A stretch of DNA of 64,000 nt from Arbacia lixula (Eukaryota; Echinodermata; Echinoidea; Arbacioida; Arbaciidae), in NCBI GenBank assembly GCA_963669155.1, contig OZ022589.1, positions 7,113,337 through 7,177,336 on the forward strand. Direction: 5' to 3'. Numbering within the stretch: the first letter of the stretch is position 1; every line of letters begins with the position of its first letter. Position numbers and translations under genes: made by a program. Below, piece by piece: positions 40,401-47,104 of the stretch. The notes below the pieces were generated by a model that was not told the origin of the DNA, searched no databases, and saw nothing but the letters and a program-made list of their open reading frames with translations.

Positions 40401-42387
40401 ATTGTCCTGATCCAAAATGTCAATATGTCAGCTTAAAATAATACCTGATGACGTGTGATTTGTTTATTTCAGTTGCCCCCATCATCTTCGGATTCTGATT
40501 GATATTGCACTTGGGAATTAAATCAGAAATAGAAAATGCCTTCATGGAAAAAAGTCAACACTTTTTGCGTTTCTTCTTGGATATCGTTATTAGTAATAAA
40601 TCACATTCATGTTCATTTCCTTGTTACACAAACAAAAGATAAGAAAGATCATTCGAGTGAAGAACGAAAGGCCGTATTCCACGAATAAACTTGAAGATTA
40701 AAAAACGGTTTAGTCGGCTGACGTCACTGCAGAGTCCGTCGTCCGCAATTTCCATGACACTATATTTTATAAAATCACATTGAACACTTTTAAACAATGG
40801 TAGATCAGTGATTAAACTGTGTACTGATACCTTATTTCCCCTGTCCAATAAGATATGATTTTTAATTGAAATATAACCGTAAGGAATATATTAACTTTCG
40901 TGCACGCCGTGGTCCAGTCAGTGAGTGTGCTAAGAGTATATGTATTTGAAAACTTAGATCAGCAAATAATGTGGTCTCTATTTTAAGCAGACTTCCAACA
41001 TGGTGAAAATGACTTTGCAATTATTGAACATTACGTAAGATAATTTGATATAATTATCGTTTATAGGCGTCCCCCAACTCCACACCCCATCTGCTAATTC
41101 TATCTTCTGCAGATATGTTAAAGGGTTACTAAATTAGAAAAATAAGATCCCACTAATCTATGTAAAATTATCCACTAAAAACTAATTTTACATTTGCCGA
41201 AATAAAGTCTCATTTTGACGAAAATTTCCAAAAAAAAAACGGACACCTCCAAGTGACGTCAGAGGAGTCAAATGCCATAAAAGACACCGCTGTTAAACTT
41301 AGATTGTACGGAAGTCAACAATAATTTCTTATAGACCTTATTCGTTATTTATGCAAATTTTATTCACGCAATTCAAACAGTACGTTACCAGTGGGAACCC
41401 CAAAGCTTGTCCGATGTTTTTCCGCGTAGCAACAACTAATAGATTCAAAGTGCATTCCGCCCATTGAATCTGAATGACAAGATACAGGTGAATGCAATAA
41501 CGCGTTACAACGCAGTCAGGAGGAAAGTTGTGAATACATTACAAAAATGGTATATCGTTGACTTCAGTACAATCTAAGCTTAACAGCGGAGTCATTTGGA
41601 GGTGTGCGTTTTTTAACATTTTCGTCAAAATGAGACTTTATTGCGGCAAACAAATATAAATTCGTTTTTAGTTGATAATTTTACGTAGATTAGTCGGAAA
41701 TTATTTTTCTAATTGAGTAACCCCTTTACATTTTCCAGACTTGTAAATTGAAAAATATGTTATTGATTTCTTCTTCCTTATATTGAAACAAATACATTTG
41801 AACACGAACATTGAATATTGTCATTTTTATTTTGGGTGTTGCTAATATTTTTCATCCTGTTTGTTTTCCTTTCTGCTTCCAAATTCATACTCGTATCTTC
41901 CGCACTTTTGTTGCCAAAAAGAAATGAAAAGTATCACCGTAAGTTATTGATTTCTTCATTTTCAATCATTTAAAACATTTTAACGAGAACTTATAATACC
42001 ACCAAGGAGACGGCAATGATAACGACAATGAGGACATCGACACCGGAGATGACCACAACCGAACTCACCTGAACGACACTCGTCTGGTAGTCCTTCGTTT
42101 TGAAGCCTTAGGTCGTGTAAGTCATCTGGGTCGCCCAGAGGAGGGAGACAAGAGCTGTAGGCCGTTAAATTCGGGAGCAGAAACCTCCGCGTGAGATTAA
42201 TTCTATCCAGGAAGAGCAGCGTGAGGAGCGTGCGGTTGCCATCTTGCAGACGTTCACTGTCAACGCCTGATACCGCCATATCTTGCTCGCCGCATTCGGG
42301 TAGATCCACGCAACATTCCGTCGTCAGGTTGCAGGCAACCGAGAACTGGAGCAACGTGACTGCAAAGGCGAAGACTAGTACTGCCAT
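14782..42387 (-). CDS. Adhesion-class GPCR (HRM + GAIN + atypical GPS + 7TM), 14 exons, complete
   Basis: A cell-surface family B2-type receptor. Fourteen exons, all with GT-AG sites and matching phases, sum to 2613 bases (870 residues plus stop). Order: signal peptide (MAVLVFAFAVTLLQFSVAC, residues 1-19), Cys-rich stretch (20-106), hormone-receptor-like domain with WDYTPAGEYACLPCP (about 107-185), helical GAIN subdomain A (about 211-300), GAIN subdomain B strands ending PLSITFFHNKED (about 300-492), a GPS-like region with C...WDVSQC...CMC (493-563), TM1 (about 570-595), TM2-TM3 (597-684), TM4 (685-711), TM5 (712-752), TM6 with GISWIFG (753-803), TM7 with FQGFFIFIFHC (804-835) and a short tail ending ETRL. 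The normal cleavage tripeptide HL[S/T] is replaced by TIL, so self-cleavage is unlikely. The ligand is unknown and I cannot assign a vertebrate orthologue. Start chosen because the signal peptide begins there; upstream in-frame ATGs exist at 42444 and 42504. Confidence 0.92.
15067..15262. mobile_element. Palindromic MITE family E, copy 1
   Basis: The ends TCATTTGAGCATATTGCCAA and TTGACAATAATGCTCAAATG are inverted repeats. The centre contains GGGCTAGTGTCGGGCACT. It lies in GPCR intron 13; a second, one-sided copy is at 34920-35095. Confidence 0.85.
15504..15655 (-). CDS. GPCR exon 13: TM6
   Basis: QLKGAVALLVLLGISWIFG carries the conserved G-[LI]-[TS]-W-[IV]-FG signature. The donor CAG/GTAAGA is phase 0. 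Confidence 0.95.
16075..16485. mobile_element. Palindromic MITE family F, copy 1
   Basis: The ends are GGCCCATTTCCACTGGTAAG and a degraded complement; AAATCGCGATTTT palindromes recur inside. It lies in GPCR intron 12. Copy 2 is at 46312-46436. Confidence 0.75.
16546..16667 (-). CDS. GPCR exon 12: TM5
   Basis: FYCLFLIPMLTIVTFNSIVF followed by RVIRKIY, as in TM5 and loop 3 of family B receptors. Confidence 0.9.
16963..17044 (-). CDS. GPCR exon 11: TM4 and extracellular loop 2
   Basis: PLIIVLIPAAVNIEIF ... LINCTF. The cysteine is placed to pair with TM3; the family's usual Trp next to it is absent. Confidence 0.88.
17050..17200. repeat. (GA)n microsatellite in GPCR intron 10
   Basis: An almost pure GA run to 17094, then GA/GGGA and CAGA variants. 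It begins only about 5 bases from the acceptor of GPCR exon 11, so on the transcript (as CT repeats) it supplies that intron's polypyrimidine tract. Confidence 0.92.
17571..17833 (-). CDS. GPCR exon 10: TM2 and TM3
   Basis: IHVNLCVAILLLLLLLV is TM2; GCRVANIIRIYMILVSLMWN with EAVHMYVSLVKVF is TM3 and intracellular loop 2, including the conserved TM3 cysteine. The donor is TGGG/GTATGC. Confidence 0.95.
17908..18045. mobile_element. Short palindromic element
   Basis: CGCTAAAGTAATAATATTTT plus GTCTCAC is mirrored by GTGAGACAAAAGATTATTAC at 17990. The arms are about 45 bases and imperfect. The centre is 35 bases. It lies in GPCR intron 9. Confidence 0.75.
18060..18300. repeat. CAT/CATCAC-rich degenerate simple repeat
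   Basis: Trinucleotide-like CAT and CATCAC variants of the same composition as the left-edge minisatellite, but too degenerate to show a unit length. Confidence 0.7.
18395..18475. repeat. Small inverted repeat next to TM1 exon
   Basis: GGTCACTACCATGGCAACA and TGTTGCCATGGTAGTTACC are inverted copies around a 30-base centre, immediately downstream of the TM1 exon donor. Confidence 0.7.
18488..18588 (-). CDS. GPCR exon 9: TM1
   Basis: LTITSYVGYSISIISLLLTI matches the family TM1 pattern (xxISYIGCGISxxxLxxT). Confidence 0.92.
18589..19944. other. GPCR intron 8, no exon seen
   Basis: AT-rich. A short GTCAGTCAGTCGTCCGTCAG tract near 19300 is a simple repeat. A 102-codon plus-strand frame at 18967 shows no family signature. 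Confidence 0.5.
19945..20069 (-). CDS. GPCR exon 8: second half of the GPS, cleavage tripeptide absent
   Basis: It encodes ELEWDVSQCTLNFTNENYT then VCMCTILEIIGLIKDL. W-x4-C and CxC align with the GPS pattern W-x4-C ... CxC[NK]HL[ST], but the residues at the scissile position are TIL. Intron 7, upstream of this exon, is 12 kb long and houses the LINE. Confidence 0.87.
20230..20466. repeat. (TTC)n microsatellite at the LINE 5' end
   Basis: About 200 bases of TTC with interruptions. The irregular string CTTTTTCTTCTTGTTCTTGT near 20402 also occurs just after the LINE 3' end at 31361, suggesting a target-site duplication. Poly-Leu, poly-Ser and poly-Glu frames here are artefacts. Confidence 0.93.
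20668..21180 (+). CDS. Tx1-type LINE ORF1, 5' part only
   Basis: From ATG 20668 the frame reads MAGAAEQVSRDQPGTSSAKP, a disordered leader, then DISIHEYIKAFV ... SNQRIAIYLNSKDDVLSAVN ... RLTLSNVYPEIPNDTLTKQI. The last block resembles the RRM-like fold of Tx1/L1 ORF1 RNA-binding proteins. LINE-like sequence stops at about 21085; the remaining ~30 codons belong to the degenerate array. The zinc-knuckle part of a normal ORF1 is absent, so this is a truncated gene. Confidence 0.65.
   Translation: MAGAAEQVSRDQPGTSSAKPPVASAGGPIKAVSRSNGISFNAAPDISIHEYIKAFVSTTPANRVLSASRISNQRIAIYLNSKDDVLSAVNNGLTYNNTYIPVSPLVLPTTRLTLSNVYPEIPNDTLTKQISNFCRFFMTIDYFRPALDMNSRFIVMVNSQIPVLLIEKRL
21085..22470. repeat. Highly degenerate ~50-bp array
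   Basis: About 25-28 irregular units share the theme AACTACCAGTTTATCGTAAC, TATTGATAAAGCCAGG and CCCGTCCTTTGAAGAAA. Units differ by point changes and indels, sometimes lacking one of the blocks. It starts inside LINE ORF1 and ends at a perfect hairpin. I do not recognise the family, and no unit is seen elsewhere in the window. Confidence 0.7.
22473..22525. repeat. Perfect 20-bp-stem hairpin ending the array
   Basis: AAATATTATAGTTGAGTCG is followed by a 7-base loop and its exact complement. It sits at the right edge of the degenerate array. Confidence 0.85.
22526..26980. other. Interior of LINE span / GPCR intron 7; no gene seen
   Basis: AT-rich, non-coding. It includes a (TCTA)n tract (23400-23690), a perfect palindrome near 25180 (CACTGAACTAG/CTAGTTCAGTG around an AATT centre), GC-homopolymer patches near 24560 and 25530, and a TGATGATGG tract near 25650. 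No transposase or RT fragment is recognisable. Confidence 0.5.
23400..23690. repeat. (TCTA)n/(TCTG)n tetranucleotide repeat
   Basis: Degenerate TCTA/TCTG runs with short unique interruptions. The Ile-Tyr-Leu-Ser frames here are artefacts. Confidence 0.9.
27172..31029 (+). CDS. Tx1-clade LINE ORF2: APE endonuclease + reverse transcriptase, open throughout
   Basis: From ATG 27172 there are 1285 uninterrupted codons. The APE-type endonuclease occupies about 1-245: TLNTGG, FLQETNE, GGDFNCTLNP and SDHSAIYLKI carry the catalytic Asn, Glu, Asp and Asp-His residues. RT spans about 430-800: VITLIPKKGDPADIANWRP, NLDQKKAFDNVDH, GIRQGCPMSGLLYS and VSAYADDISIF with the DD pair. The C-terminal domain has a CGWCGERGTTLHLLFLC motif (C-x2-C...H-x4-C), as in the L1/Tx1 group. 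The frame can be extended upstream to 26983, but homology-like sequence starts only at the chosen Met. Intact EN and RT imply a recent insertion. Clade assignment is by motif memory. Confidence 0.92.
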   Translation: MTISLLTLNTGGCSSPLKNASIYTYVKNITSVPDIIFLQETNELSEKCSCWNVWSSYHPICNPGPTRGSGVTTLLKENSLCIIENSVIHDGHILYVKIDLDGAIYHLYNILIPQDDTCALKAISSLSSHLNLRKDGHIIFGGDFNCTLNPVIDRLCMSTEHRSKISTALKALIESSQLCDAWRKLHPFEQKFSWQRRNPSSVHGVSKARLDRFYTPISLTTSIHSCSIIPCSLSDHSAIYLKIKLPSPNLRGSAFWHLNNSLLTDKSYQDIIIHFWNTWQQQIHDFPNICTWWDFGKSHIKSLTQMYASKVANEKKETLLNINKTIEKLQSNSDFTPDIQQALTEQREELNLLLKKQAKGTLIRSRFQYANEADTSSSFFYNLEKNNSISKTMSRIRLSSGVITEDQGEIKAHVRNFYERLYSSIPTDQNSLETILSNLPGLEPEESENLDAPLTLDEITTAVKQLGNNKSPGLDGLSSEFYLTFWPLLKNDLLSVLQYAITSGNLPNSFHKAVITLIPKKGDPADIANWRPVSLLNNDYKIFAKALANRLKLCIGDIIHHDQSYCVPGRTIYDNIILIRDVIHFANCNNFPLAIVNLDQKKAFDNVDHHYLFSTMKAMGIGDFFISCVKLLYKNAEGLVKVCRSLSAPFPFRKGIRQGCPMSGLLYSIAIEPFLHLSRQNLRDSGFTLPNTGTKVSVSAYADDISIFVSSDSGFDTIERVYNIFSTSSNACLNHEKSQGLWLGSWSRRSENPLHFKWNNEGLTFLGVHLGTSNTFINQNWMKCKEKLNKTLTRWTSITHSLSLKGKILVANQLAASKIFHHLATLSPPKSILTELQEMLINFVKRHLLKKQILYQEPNKGGLGLVCLQARVLAFRFAFLQRFLNLSSHPAYALCSYNLKKYKRLNFDFQLFLIETDPKYDTSLPCFYSEVLSAWRSSGAHIESSSFSVNHVLNIPLNYTLFLSCDLNGTMVLPARLFARGIKLVKHLLNLTNGKWLPAENITLTTLLRPSARLLELELSWIHKKLSNNFPAFFCSNGLRLSGFPLHHLAANILSPYTVKANDNTNFLITSTKRLYHLFNVSTNSLPISSVTHWHDIGILEPSCRVAWSEIYQVPASKKDGDVQFKLLYNVLPSLAVLHHMNPNISSSCGWCGERGTTLHLLFLCPLIQPALGLLHHLLSRLLPTAKLNFELYWTLIPRVRGRCRETVRLSNFLIISLKSTLYWLYRTSHFVDPLPIWTFRIKNKIILDFEFYKLQNNLCAFIKRWSQNNSIFFLDNNTNLTWLI
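31030..31340 (+). other. LINE 3' UTR
   Basis: AT-rich, with a hairpin (GTTGAAAAGT...AACTTTTCAAC near 31070), ending TTTACTTTGAAAAGTCAAAA directly before the TTC repeat. No poly-A tail, which fits Tx1-type elements that end at their target microsatellite. Confidence 0.65.
31341..31500. repeat. (TTC)n microsatellite at the LINE 3' end
   Basis: It starts immediately at the element end and shares CTTTTTCTTCTTGTTCTTGT with the left flank. Confidence 0.93.
31501..31975. repeat. (TCC)n/(CTCCTT)n microsatellite
   Basis: A CCT-rich polypyrimidine tract ending about 75 bases from the donor of GPCR exon 7. A long pyrimidine run can form triplex DNA. Reading frames (poly-Pro, poly-Leu, poly-Ser) are artefacts. 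Confidence 0.93.
32052..32139 (-). CDS. GPCR exon 7: first half of the GPS-like region
   Basis: It encodes HWSDLACGTAHLVSS and ends CATG/GTGAGA. It contributes one cysteine; the usual C-x-F-W start of a GPS is not recognisable. Confidence 0.8.
32328..32758. mobile_element. MITE with CAGGGTGAGTCAGAA termini
   Basis: CAGGGTGAGTCAGAAAAAAT at the left is mirrored by ATTCTGACTCACCCTG at the right; inside, GGGTTTTCACCCAGACCC-type short repeats. No clear target duplication and no coding capacity. It lies in GPCR intron 6. Confidence 0.8.
32884..33087. mobile_element. GGGGCGTAGAT-ended repeat with poly-C tracts
   Basis: GGGGCGTAGATGAGGGGG at the left and ATCCTATCTACGCCGCTG at the right are imperfect inverted ends around three long C tracts. 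It stops about 15 bases from the donor of GPCR exon 6. Confidence 0.6.
33101..33246 (-). CDS. GPCR exon 6: last GAIN strands before the GPS
   Basis: GKFFVSELALITPL ... EITEPLSITFFHNKEDE matches the P-[VL]-x-I-T-F-x-H strand that precedes the GPS in adhesion GPCRs. The donor lies only about 15 bases from an inserted palindromic repeat. Confidence 0.88.
33648..33860 (-). CDS. GPCR exon 5: GAIN with an Arg/Asp-rich insert
   Basis: The frame holds only if the acceptor is CTGAAG/AT; the CTCACAG site eight bases further into the exon would bring a stop into frame. GFTISVPHPAV is followed by an unusual charged loop (NETKDRSGRFRNRDRFDRNG), then ELRATAIVYYT. Confidence 0.8.
33885..34352. mobile_element. 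Interspersed repeat family G, copy 1
   Basis: Colinear with 38567-39062: GCGAAGGCTCCATTTCTT, AACGTTC-CGCAT and GATACCACATTTATGTA blocks are shared. Ends resemble inverted repeats (CAAAAAAGTTCTGCAAG / TTGCAATACTTTTTGAG). Probably a non-autonomous DNA transposon, aged. Confidence 0.65.
34552..34772 (-). CDS. GPCR exon 4: GAIN, central strands
   Basis: It begins SIADNLEIYTEHVRI and ends VVSIEFPWGKIA. Phases 2 in and 1 out fit the neighbours. Confidence 0.85.
34920..35095. mobile_element. MITE family E, copy 2 (right end lost)
   Basis: It shares TATATGAGCATGTCG...GACAGCTGGTTCT, then GGTTTACCGGTCCGATATTG and GGGCTAGTGTCGGGCACT with 15067-15262. The right arm is cut where MITE family H begins. 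Confidence 0.75.
35096..35275. mobile_element. Palindromic MITE family H, copy 1
   Basis: GGGTGTTTCATGCACCAAGC and its complement with GTTCGTAAGTTACGAAC at the ends; inside, TTCTTGTGCTAAAT / ATTTAGCACAAGAA. A C17 tract follows. A second copy is at 62942-63268. Confidence 0.85.
35280..36819. other. GPCR intron 3, no exon seen
   Basis: AT-rich with a C13 tract near 35710. No recognisable repeat beyond short A/T runs; reading frames near 36060 have no family signature. Confidence 0.45.
36820..37085 (-). CDS. GPCR exon 3: GAIN subdomain A
   Basis: A helical, Leu/Val-rich segment (EANLLLTSIETDII, then VRLADRMLDLD) typical of the helix bundle of GAIN. Phase 0 in, phase 2 out, donor CTCAG/GTAGGA. 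Confidence 0.85.
37442..37752 (-). CDS. GPCR exon 2: hormone-receptor-like domain
   Basis: The phase fits exon 1 (G/AT). The pattern W-x5-G-x4-C-x2-CP ... YRPC ... FWGEPVTDMC follows HRM domains of family B receptors. The donor AATATG/GTACGG is the weakest in the gene. Confidence 0.85.
38567..39062. mobile_element. Interspersed repeat family G, copy 2
   Basis: Termini CTCAAAAAAACTTATGCAAG and GTTGCACAACTTTTTTTGTG are imperfect inverted repeats; the interior matches 33885-34352. It lies in GPCR intron 1. Confidence 0.7.
39063..41119. other. GPCR intron 1, no exon seen
   Basis: It contains a short inverted pair with CTTGTCGGATGTTTTATCCG near 40025 and TTGTCGGATAAAAAATTGAT near 40096, and a CATTCAGATTCAATGGGGAG block near 39792 that resembles, inverted, the interior of MITE family A (41450-41490). 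No coding sequence. Confidence 0.45.
41120..41727. mobile_element. MITE family A, complete copy
   Basis: AAAGGGTTACTAAATTAGAA at the left is mirrored by TCTAATTGAGTAACCCCTTT at the right, with arms of about 240 bases (shared TGCCG[ACG]AATAAAGTCTCATTTTGACG). The centre of about 130 bases includes a CCATTGAATCTGAATGACAA block. It lies in GPCR intron 1. Partial copies: 2950-3143, 59911-60450. Confidence 0.85.
42069..42387 (-). CDS. GPCR exon 1: signal peptide and Cys-rich N-terminus
   Basis: It encodes a hydrophobic leader followed by CNLTTECCVDLPECG and several N-glycosylation sequons (NLT, NRT, NLT, NLT). The donor TCAG/GTGAGT is a perfect consensus; it ends in phase 1. Confidence 0.85.
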
Positions 42388-43965
42388 TTTGCAGCGTAAT
42401 GTTCTTGAGAAGGAGCTCAAGGATGGGTGTTTTCGGGTGGAGTACATCGTTCTGTTGATCCAAACACAGTTCCTATCTTGTATTGAAACGTAGCAGTCTA
42501 ACAATAAAATAGTTAGTAGGCAAATACTAAGTAATTATGTACTTAGCAACACAAAATATGTTTATATTTAGGGTTCACAATAGTTGTTTTGCAACAGTTT
42601 TATCAAACAAAAATATTGCAATCATAAACAGTTGTTGGTAGTACAGCATTTGTGATGAGTTGTTTTAATACCACCCTTTCAGGAGTATAACTCCAATTTT
42701 AAATTGTTATTGACTCAACTTCAGCCTCAACGTGTCTGATTCAAATCCAATTCTAAATCCTCAATCAATGTCGATAGTTGAATTGCCTACAAGGTACTTA
42801 GATACTTCATTGCTTCCGCGTAAGTAATTACATTAACTGGATGTTTATTCTTGCAAAATGTTACAATGGTGCAAGAAAAGTCATTTTCCAATGAGCTCAT
42901 TATATATGTCCATTTTTTTATCCAACCATGTCAAATAGCAATTTCGGGGATCCAAGGCGGAGCCAATCGAGATGTATCATTCGTGTTACTTTTGGAAATC
43001 TTCTGAAGCGCTGGTTATCCAGAGGAATTTATTGTATACAATATGACAGTTCTTTTTGGTTTGGTGTACACGCGGAGCTTCTCCGGAATCGCCTTTCTAT
43101 CATATACATAACCAAAGCACCTCCTCAAGTAAAACAGCTCGAATTTATCCGTTTTGTATAATCCGTGCGTATTTTCGCAGAGGTGTATCTCACTGGGTCA
43201 AAGAAGCGGAACGCGGCGAACTGGATCTCTCCGGTTTGGAAAACAAAAAAGAAGAAACAGCATGAGTAAATCCAACAGTCTCTCACTTTTGTTCCGTTTC
43301 GGCAATGGAGCAAAATCCCCCAAACGAATGTATTCTCAAAATTGAAATCCCACTCACAAATCCGATGCAACTGTATTCATTTTTCCACATCCCTTTTGCC
43401 CTCAGACGTTGTCCACCAATGATATTCACACAGCAAGGATAGGAGGAAGTTGAACAAGCAGATCCACAGAAATATTGTCATCCTTATGAGGGGGTCCTGT
43501 ATACGGGTTTATTTGGCATGGACAATTGATGCCCTTCAAATCTCGGCCTCCTTAGCAAAGTCTACTTTGGTTAATATTTAGCAGCGCCTTAAGATAACAC
43601 TAAAGTCCATTATCTTTTGCTGGTCCGATCTGTGGTCATGTTTGTCAAGATTTGGATAATTCGAGAAGAGAGAATTTAGTAGTTACACTCTGTGTATAAT
43701 GTGTCAATGATGGGTTTTTGCACACAAAACTTATTCGAATCCCGTAGAGGATTAAATGCGTATTTGGCTTTTTTGGCTTCATGTTAGTGCTAGAAGAGGA
43801 TTCAGTTTCGTTGAAAAGGCTCATTTTATGTTAGCGCGGTGACCTACTCCAGTCATAGGCAGTTTTCAGGGGAAGGGGGATGCAAGATAATAAAAACATT
43901 ACACATAATACATTCGACTGTCTTCATGCATCCCTCTGGGCTCGTAATGGACTTCATCTCAGTGG
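42388..43965. other. 5' flank of the GPCR; no further gene seen
   Basis: The GPCR promoter and 5' UTR are expected here, but no core element is convincing. The rest is AT-rich, with short frames lacking signatures. Confidence 0.45.
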
Positions 43966-44104
43966 ATGCACCGGTCCGCCACCTCGTCTGCTCCGAGTGC
44001 TCTACCAGAGGATGAGCCTCCAGCTACATCAGCACTGGTAGTCAGGAGGACGTCATCTACAGCTCCACCACCTCTCGGATTGTATTCCATTTTCTCCGTC
44101 TTCA

Positions 44105-44870
44105 ACGAGCTCCACTTCGACCTCTCAACAGACGACCCCAGCCACATCAATGACCTCCAACACACAAGTTCGACAGACGACCCCACCCAGACCAAGGACC
44201 TCCACTTCGACCTCTCGACCGACCACCCCACCCAGACCAACGACCTCCCTTCGACCTCTCGACAGACCACCCCACCCAGACCAACGACCTCCACTCCGAC
44301 CTCTCGACTGACGACCCATCCACGGACCAAGGACCTCCACTCCGACCTCTCGACCGACGACCCTAGCCAGACCAATGACCTACACCACTCAAATTCGACA
44401 GACGACCGCACTCAGACCAAGGACCTCCACTGCGATCTCTCGACCAACGACCCCACCCAGACCAACGACCTCCACTCCGACCTCTTGACCGACGACCCCA
44501 GCCAGACCAACGACCTCCACTCCGACCTCTCGACCAACGACCCCACTCAGACCAACGACCTCCACTCCGACCTCTCGACCGACCACCCCACCCAGACCAA
44601 CGACCTCCACTCCGACCTCTCGACCGACGACCCCCACCCAGACCAACGACCTCCACTCCGACCTCTCGACCGACGACCCCCACCCAGACCAACGACCTCC
44701 ACTCCGACCTCTCGACAGACGACCCCACCCAGACCAACGACCTCCACTCCGACCTCTCGACAGACGACCCCACCCAGACCAACGACCTCCACTCCGACCT
44801 CTCGACCGACAACCCCACCTCAGACCAACGACCTCCACTCCGACCTCTCGACCGACGACCCCACCCAACC
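44105..44870. repeat. 45-bp minisatellite open on both strands
   Basis: About 17 units of GACCTCCACTCCGACCTCTC plus GACCGACGACCCCACCCAGAC plus CAAC. On the plus strand it encodes the 15-residue unit DLHSDLSTDDPTQTN inside a 373-codon frame (43966-45087); on the minus strand it encodes SVERSEWRSLVWVGS in frames of 150-178 codons. Units are 90-100% alike with occasional 3-base indels that keep frame, and a 1-2 base slip near 44610-44650 that shifts it. No neighbouring exon or known domain supports a protein. Confidence 0.85.
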
Positions 44871-45316
44871 TCCTCACCGGCCCCTCTTCAGACGACCCCA
44901 CATTGAAACAATAAGACCCAATCAAAAAGATCCAACAAGCGACCTATCTAAAAGAGCAATTATTCAGCTTTTTCCTCATATCACTTTGAGTTGGTTCAAC
45001 TGTCATACGATAAATTCAACAGTCTCGACATTATGCCGGGCATGTCGTGTGAATTCCGTGCGTAGATATACCGGCTTACTAATGTAGTCAAATTTATAGA
45101 TGTTTCTTCCCTCGGGGCCTAGTAACGGGTTATACCTAACAATGGTATTTCAGTACTTGGAATCCACTTTGCATACATTAGTTGTTGCTATGTCGGGCAA
45201 ACCTCGGGTAAGCTTTTCGGTTGTCAGGGGCAATTTGTTAAACTGGTATGCATAAATTTTGATATGTTTTTAAACCGGTCTATTGACCCATATGCATGTA
45301 TTAAATTTGAAACAGT

Positions 45317-45465
45317 AGTGCCATTCTCATCGGGCTTAAAAAATCGAGAAGTTAAAAAAAATCTCAAAGTTAGGGGACAGCGACAATATTCGGCTTTTGG
45401 TATGGTTGGTAGGCAACTGTCACCTTAGCTTCTAGTTTTTTTTTAAGCCCAATGACAATGGCACT
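45317..45465. mobile_element. Palindromic MITE family D, copy 2
   Basis: AGTGCCATTCTCATCGGGCT ... AGCCCAATGACAATGGCACT; the same centre (GGCTTTTGGTATGGTTGGTA) as 8670-8835. Confidence 0.85.
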
Positions 45466-45904
45466 TATTAGACCTTAACGAAAAGTTCCGGCACGTGAAC
45501 AGATGCTAATAAAGAAGAAATCTCCAGCTTCTTTTTTTTAATGACATGCGATAGTCTTACAATTTCTTGTATCCTCTTACACAGATTGTAAAAGAAGATT
45601 TGTTTTGATTTGACCTTTCGCACACTAGAATCCCTCCATTTTGGTCGCGGCTTATTTGCATATTAGTGGTCACCAGTTTCAAGGAAAGATAGTCCAATAG
45701 GCAGTGATAGGTAGGGAGAAAATGTGTATTTATAAAGGTAATGCGTCATGATCCTTCTCACGAAAATTGATCATACGTACGTAGATGCGCGCGAGTTCAT
45801 AGACAATAATACTAAATGTCAACAAAAAATATGTTGACACTATTGAAAAAAAAACATTGAATCAAGATGACAGTGACACACCATAAAGTCAATAATCCAT
45901 GTAA

Positions 45905-46308
45905 TATTTAGTGAGATTTTCACTTTGATAAATTTTGACGTAAATATGTGTATATCAGATAATCAATTCAGACCATAGTCATGCCCATTGTGCATCACAC
46001 GTATCAACCCACAATGTCTTCTTCTAGAAGCATCATGCATTATTAATGACACTGTGATGGAAGCTGCTTTGGAAAAAAAATTGTATCAGATAATTAATTC
46101 AGCACACAACAATGACCACTGTGTGCCACACCTGTCAATCCGCTAGCACCTGCCATCAGTGTCATTGATAATGCGTGATGTTTCTGGCAGAAAAGAAGTC
46201 GTGAGTTGGCATATGTGACGCACAATGGTCATTGTTGTGTGATTCAATTATCTTTATACATGTACATGTATTTTAAGATCCAAATTTATCCAGAAGTGAA
46301 AATCTCAT
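45905..46308. mobile_element. Long inverted-repeat element
   Basis: Left arm AGTGAGATTTTCACTTTGAT ... CCCATTGTGCATCACACG ... CATGCATTATTAATGACACT is matched in reverse by AGTGTCATTGATAATGCGTG ... GTGACGCACAATGGTCATTG ... AGAAGTGAAAATCTCATTA. The left arm also has an internal partial copy near 46085. It abuts MITE family F at 46312. Confidence 0.75.
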
Positions 46309-46311
46309 TAA

Positions 46312-46436
46312 AAGGCCCATTTACACCGGCAAGCTAAAATCATATCGCGGTTTGGGGGGGGGGGGGGGGGGGTGTAAATGGTGAGACATAAAATCTATAT
46401 TTAAAAACTTCGATTTTAGCAAGTGTAAATGGGGCT
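46312..46436. mobile_element. Palindromic MITE family F, copy 2
   Basis: GGCCCATTTACACCGGCAAG ... GATTTTAGCAAGTGTAAATG; shares GTGTAAATGGTGAGACATAA with copy 1 at 16075-16485. A G17 tract replaces much of the interior. Confidence 0.78.
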
Positions 46437-46689
46437 AAATAGATGTATTCACAAAACAGAGACGGAGAATGAGAGGGGTGAAGTATGAAAAATCCCTTTC
46501 TTTCTTTCTTTCTTCCTCTCTCTTCCTATTTTCCCCTATCCTTTTCTTTCTCATTCAATCCTCTTTATACATGTACATGTACATGTAATGTAATCACAAT
46601 GAGTAATTTTTATTGGGGTTGAGATGGAAAGAGGAAGACAGTACAGTGAAGAGATCAAGAGAGGGAGAGGGGGTGAAATAAGTTAACTC

Positions 46690-46773
46690 TTCCTGTCCTT
46701 CACCCTCTCGCTTTCTCCCCCCCCCCCCTCCCTCTCTCTCTCTCCCCCCCCCCCCCTCTCTCTCTCTCTCTCT

Positions 46774-46829
<56 letters not shown>

Positions 46830-46846
46830 TCTTTCTCTCTCTCTAG
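46690..46846. repeat. (CT)n microsatellite with poly-C blocks
   Basis: CT runs with two C10-11 tracts. The Arg-Glu frames on the minus strand are artefacts. Confidence 0.93.
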
Positions 46847-47104
46847 TATTTTTCCTCCTCCCCTCAATTTGTTCATCCCCTTTAACAATTACTCGCTCAT
46901 GATCATTCGATCCCCCCCCCCCTCCCAACCCGCTACCCTCATAATCCTCCAATCCATGTCCACACCCCTCTTCTCCTCCCACTTTCCCTCCCTCTCTTTT
47001 CACCCCATACCCCACCTTCTGCACGTTTTCTTACCCGCCGCCCTATCCCATGTTCTCCCGCGTTCAGCTACTCTCACACTAAGGACTTAGTACATGTACA
47101 TGTA

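Noticed and set aside
43966-45087. A 373-residue gene for the DLHSDLSTDDPTQTN repeat
   Set aside because: Listed as a repeat and as a finding, not as a gene: both strands are open, and no exon context or domain supports it.
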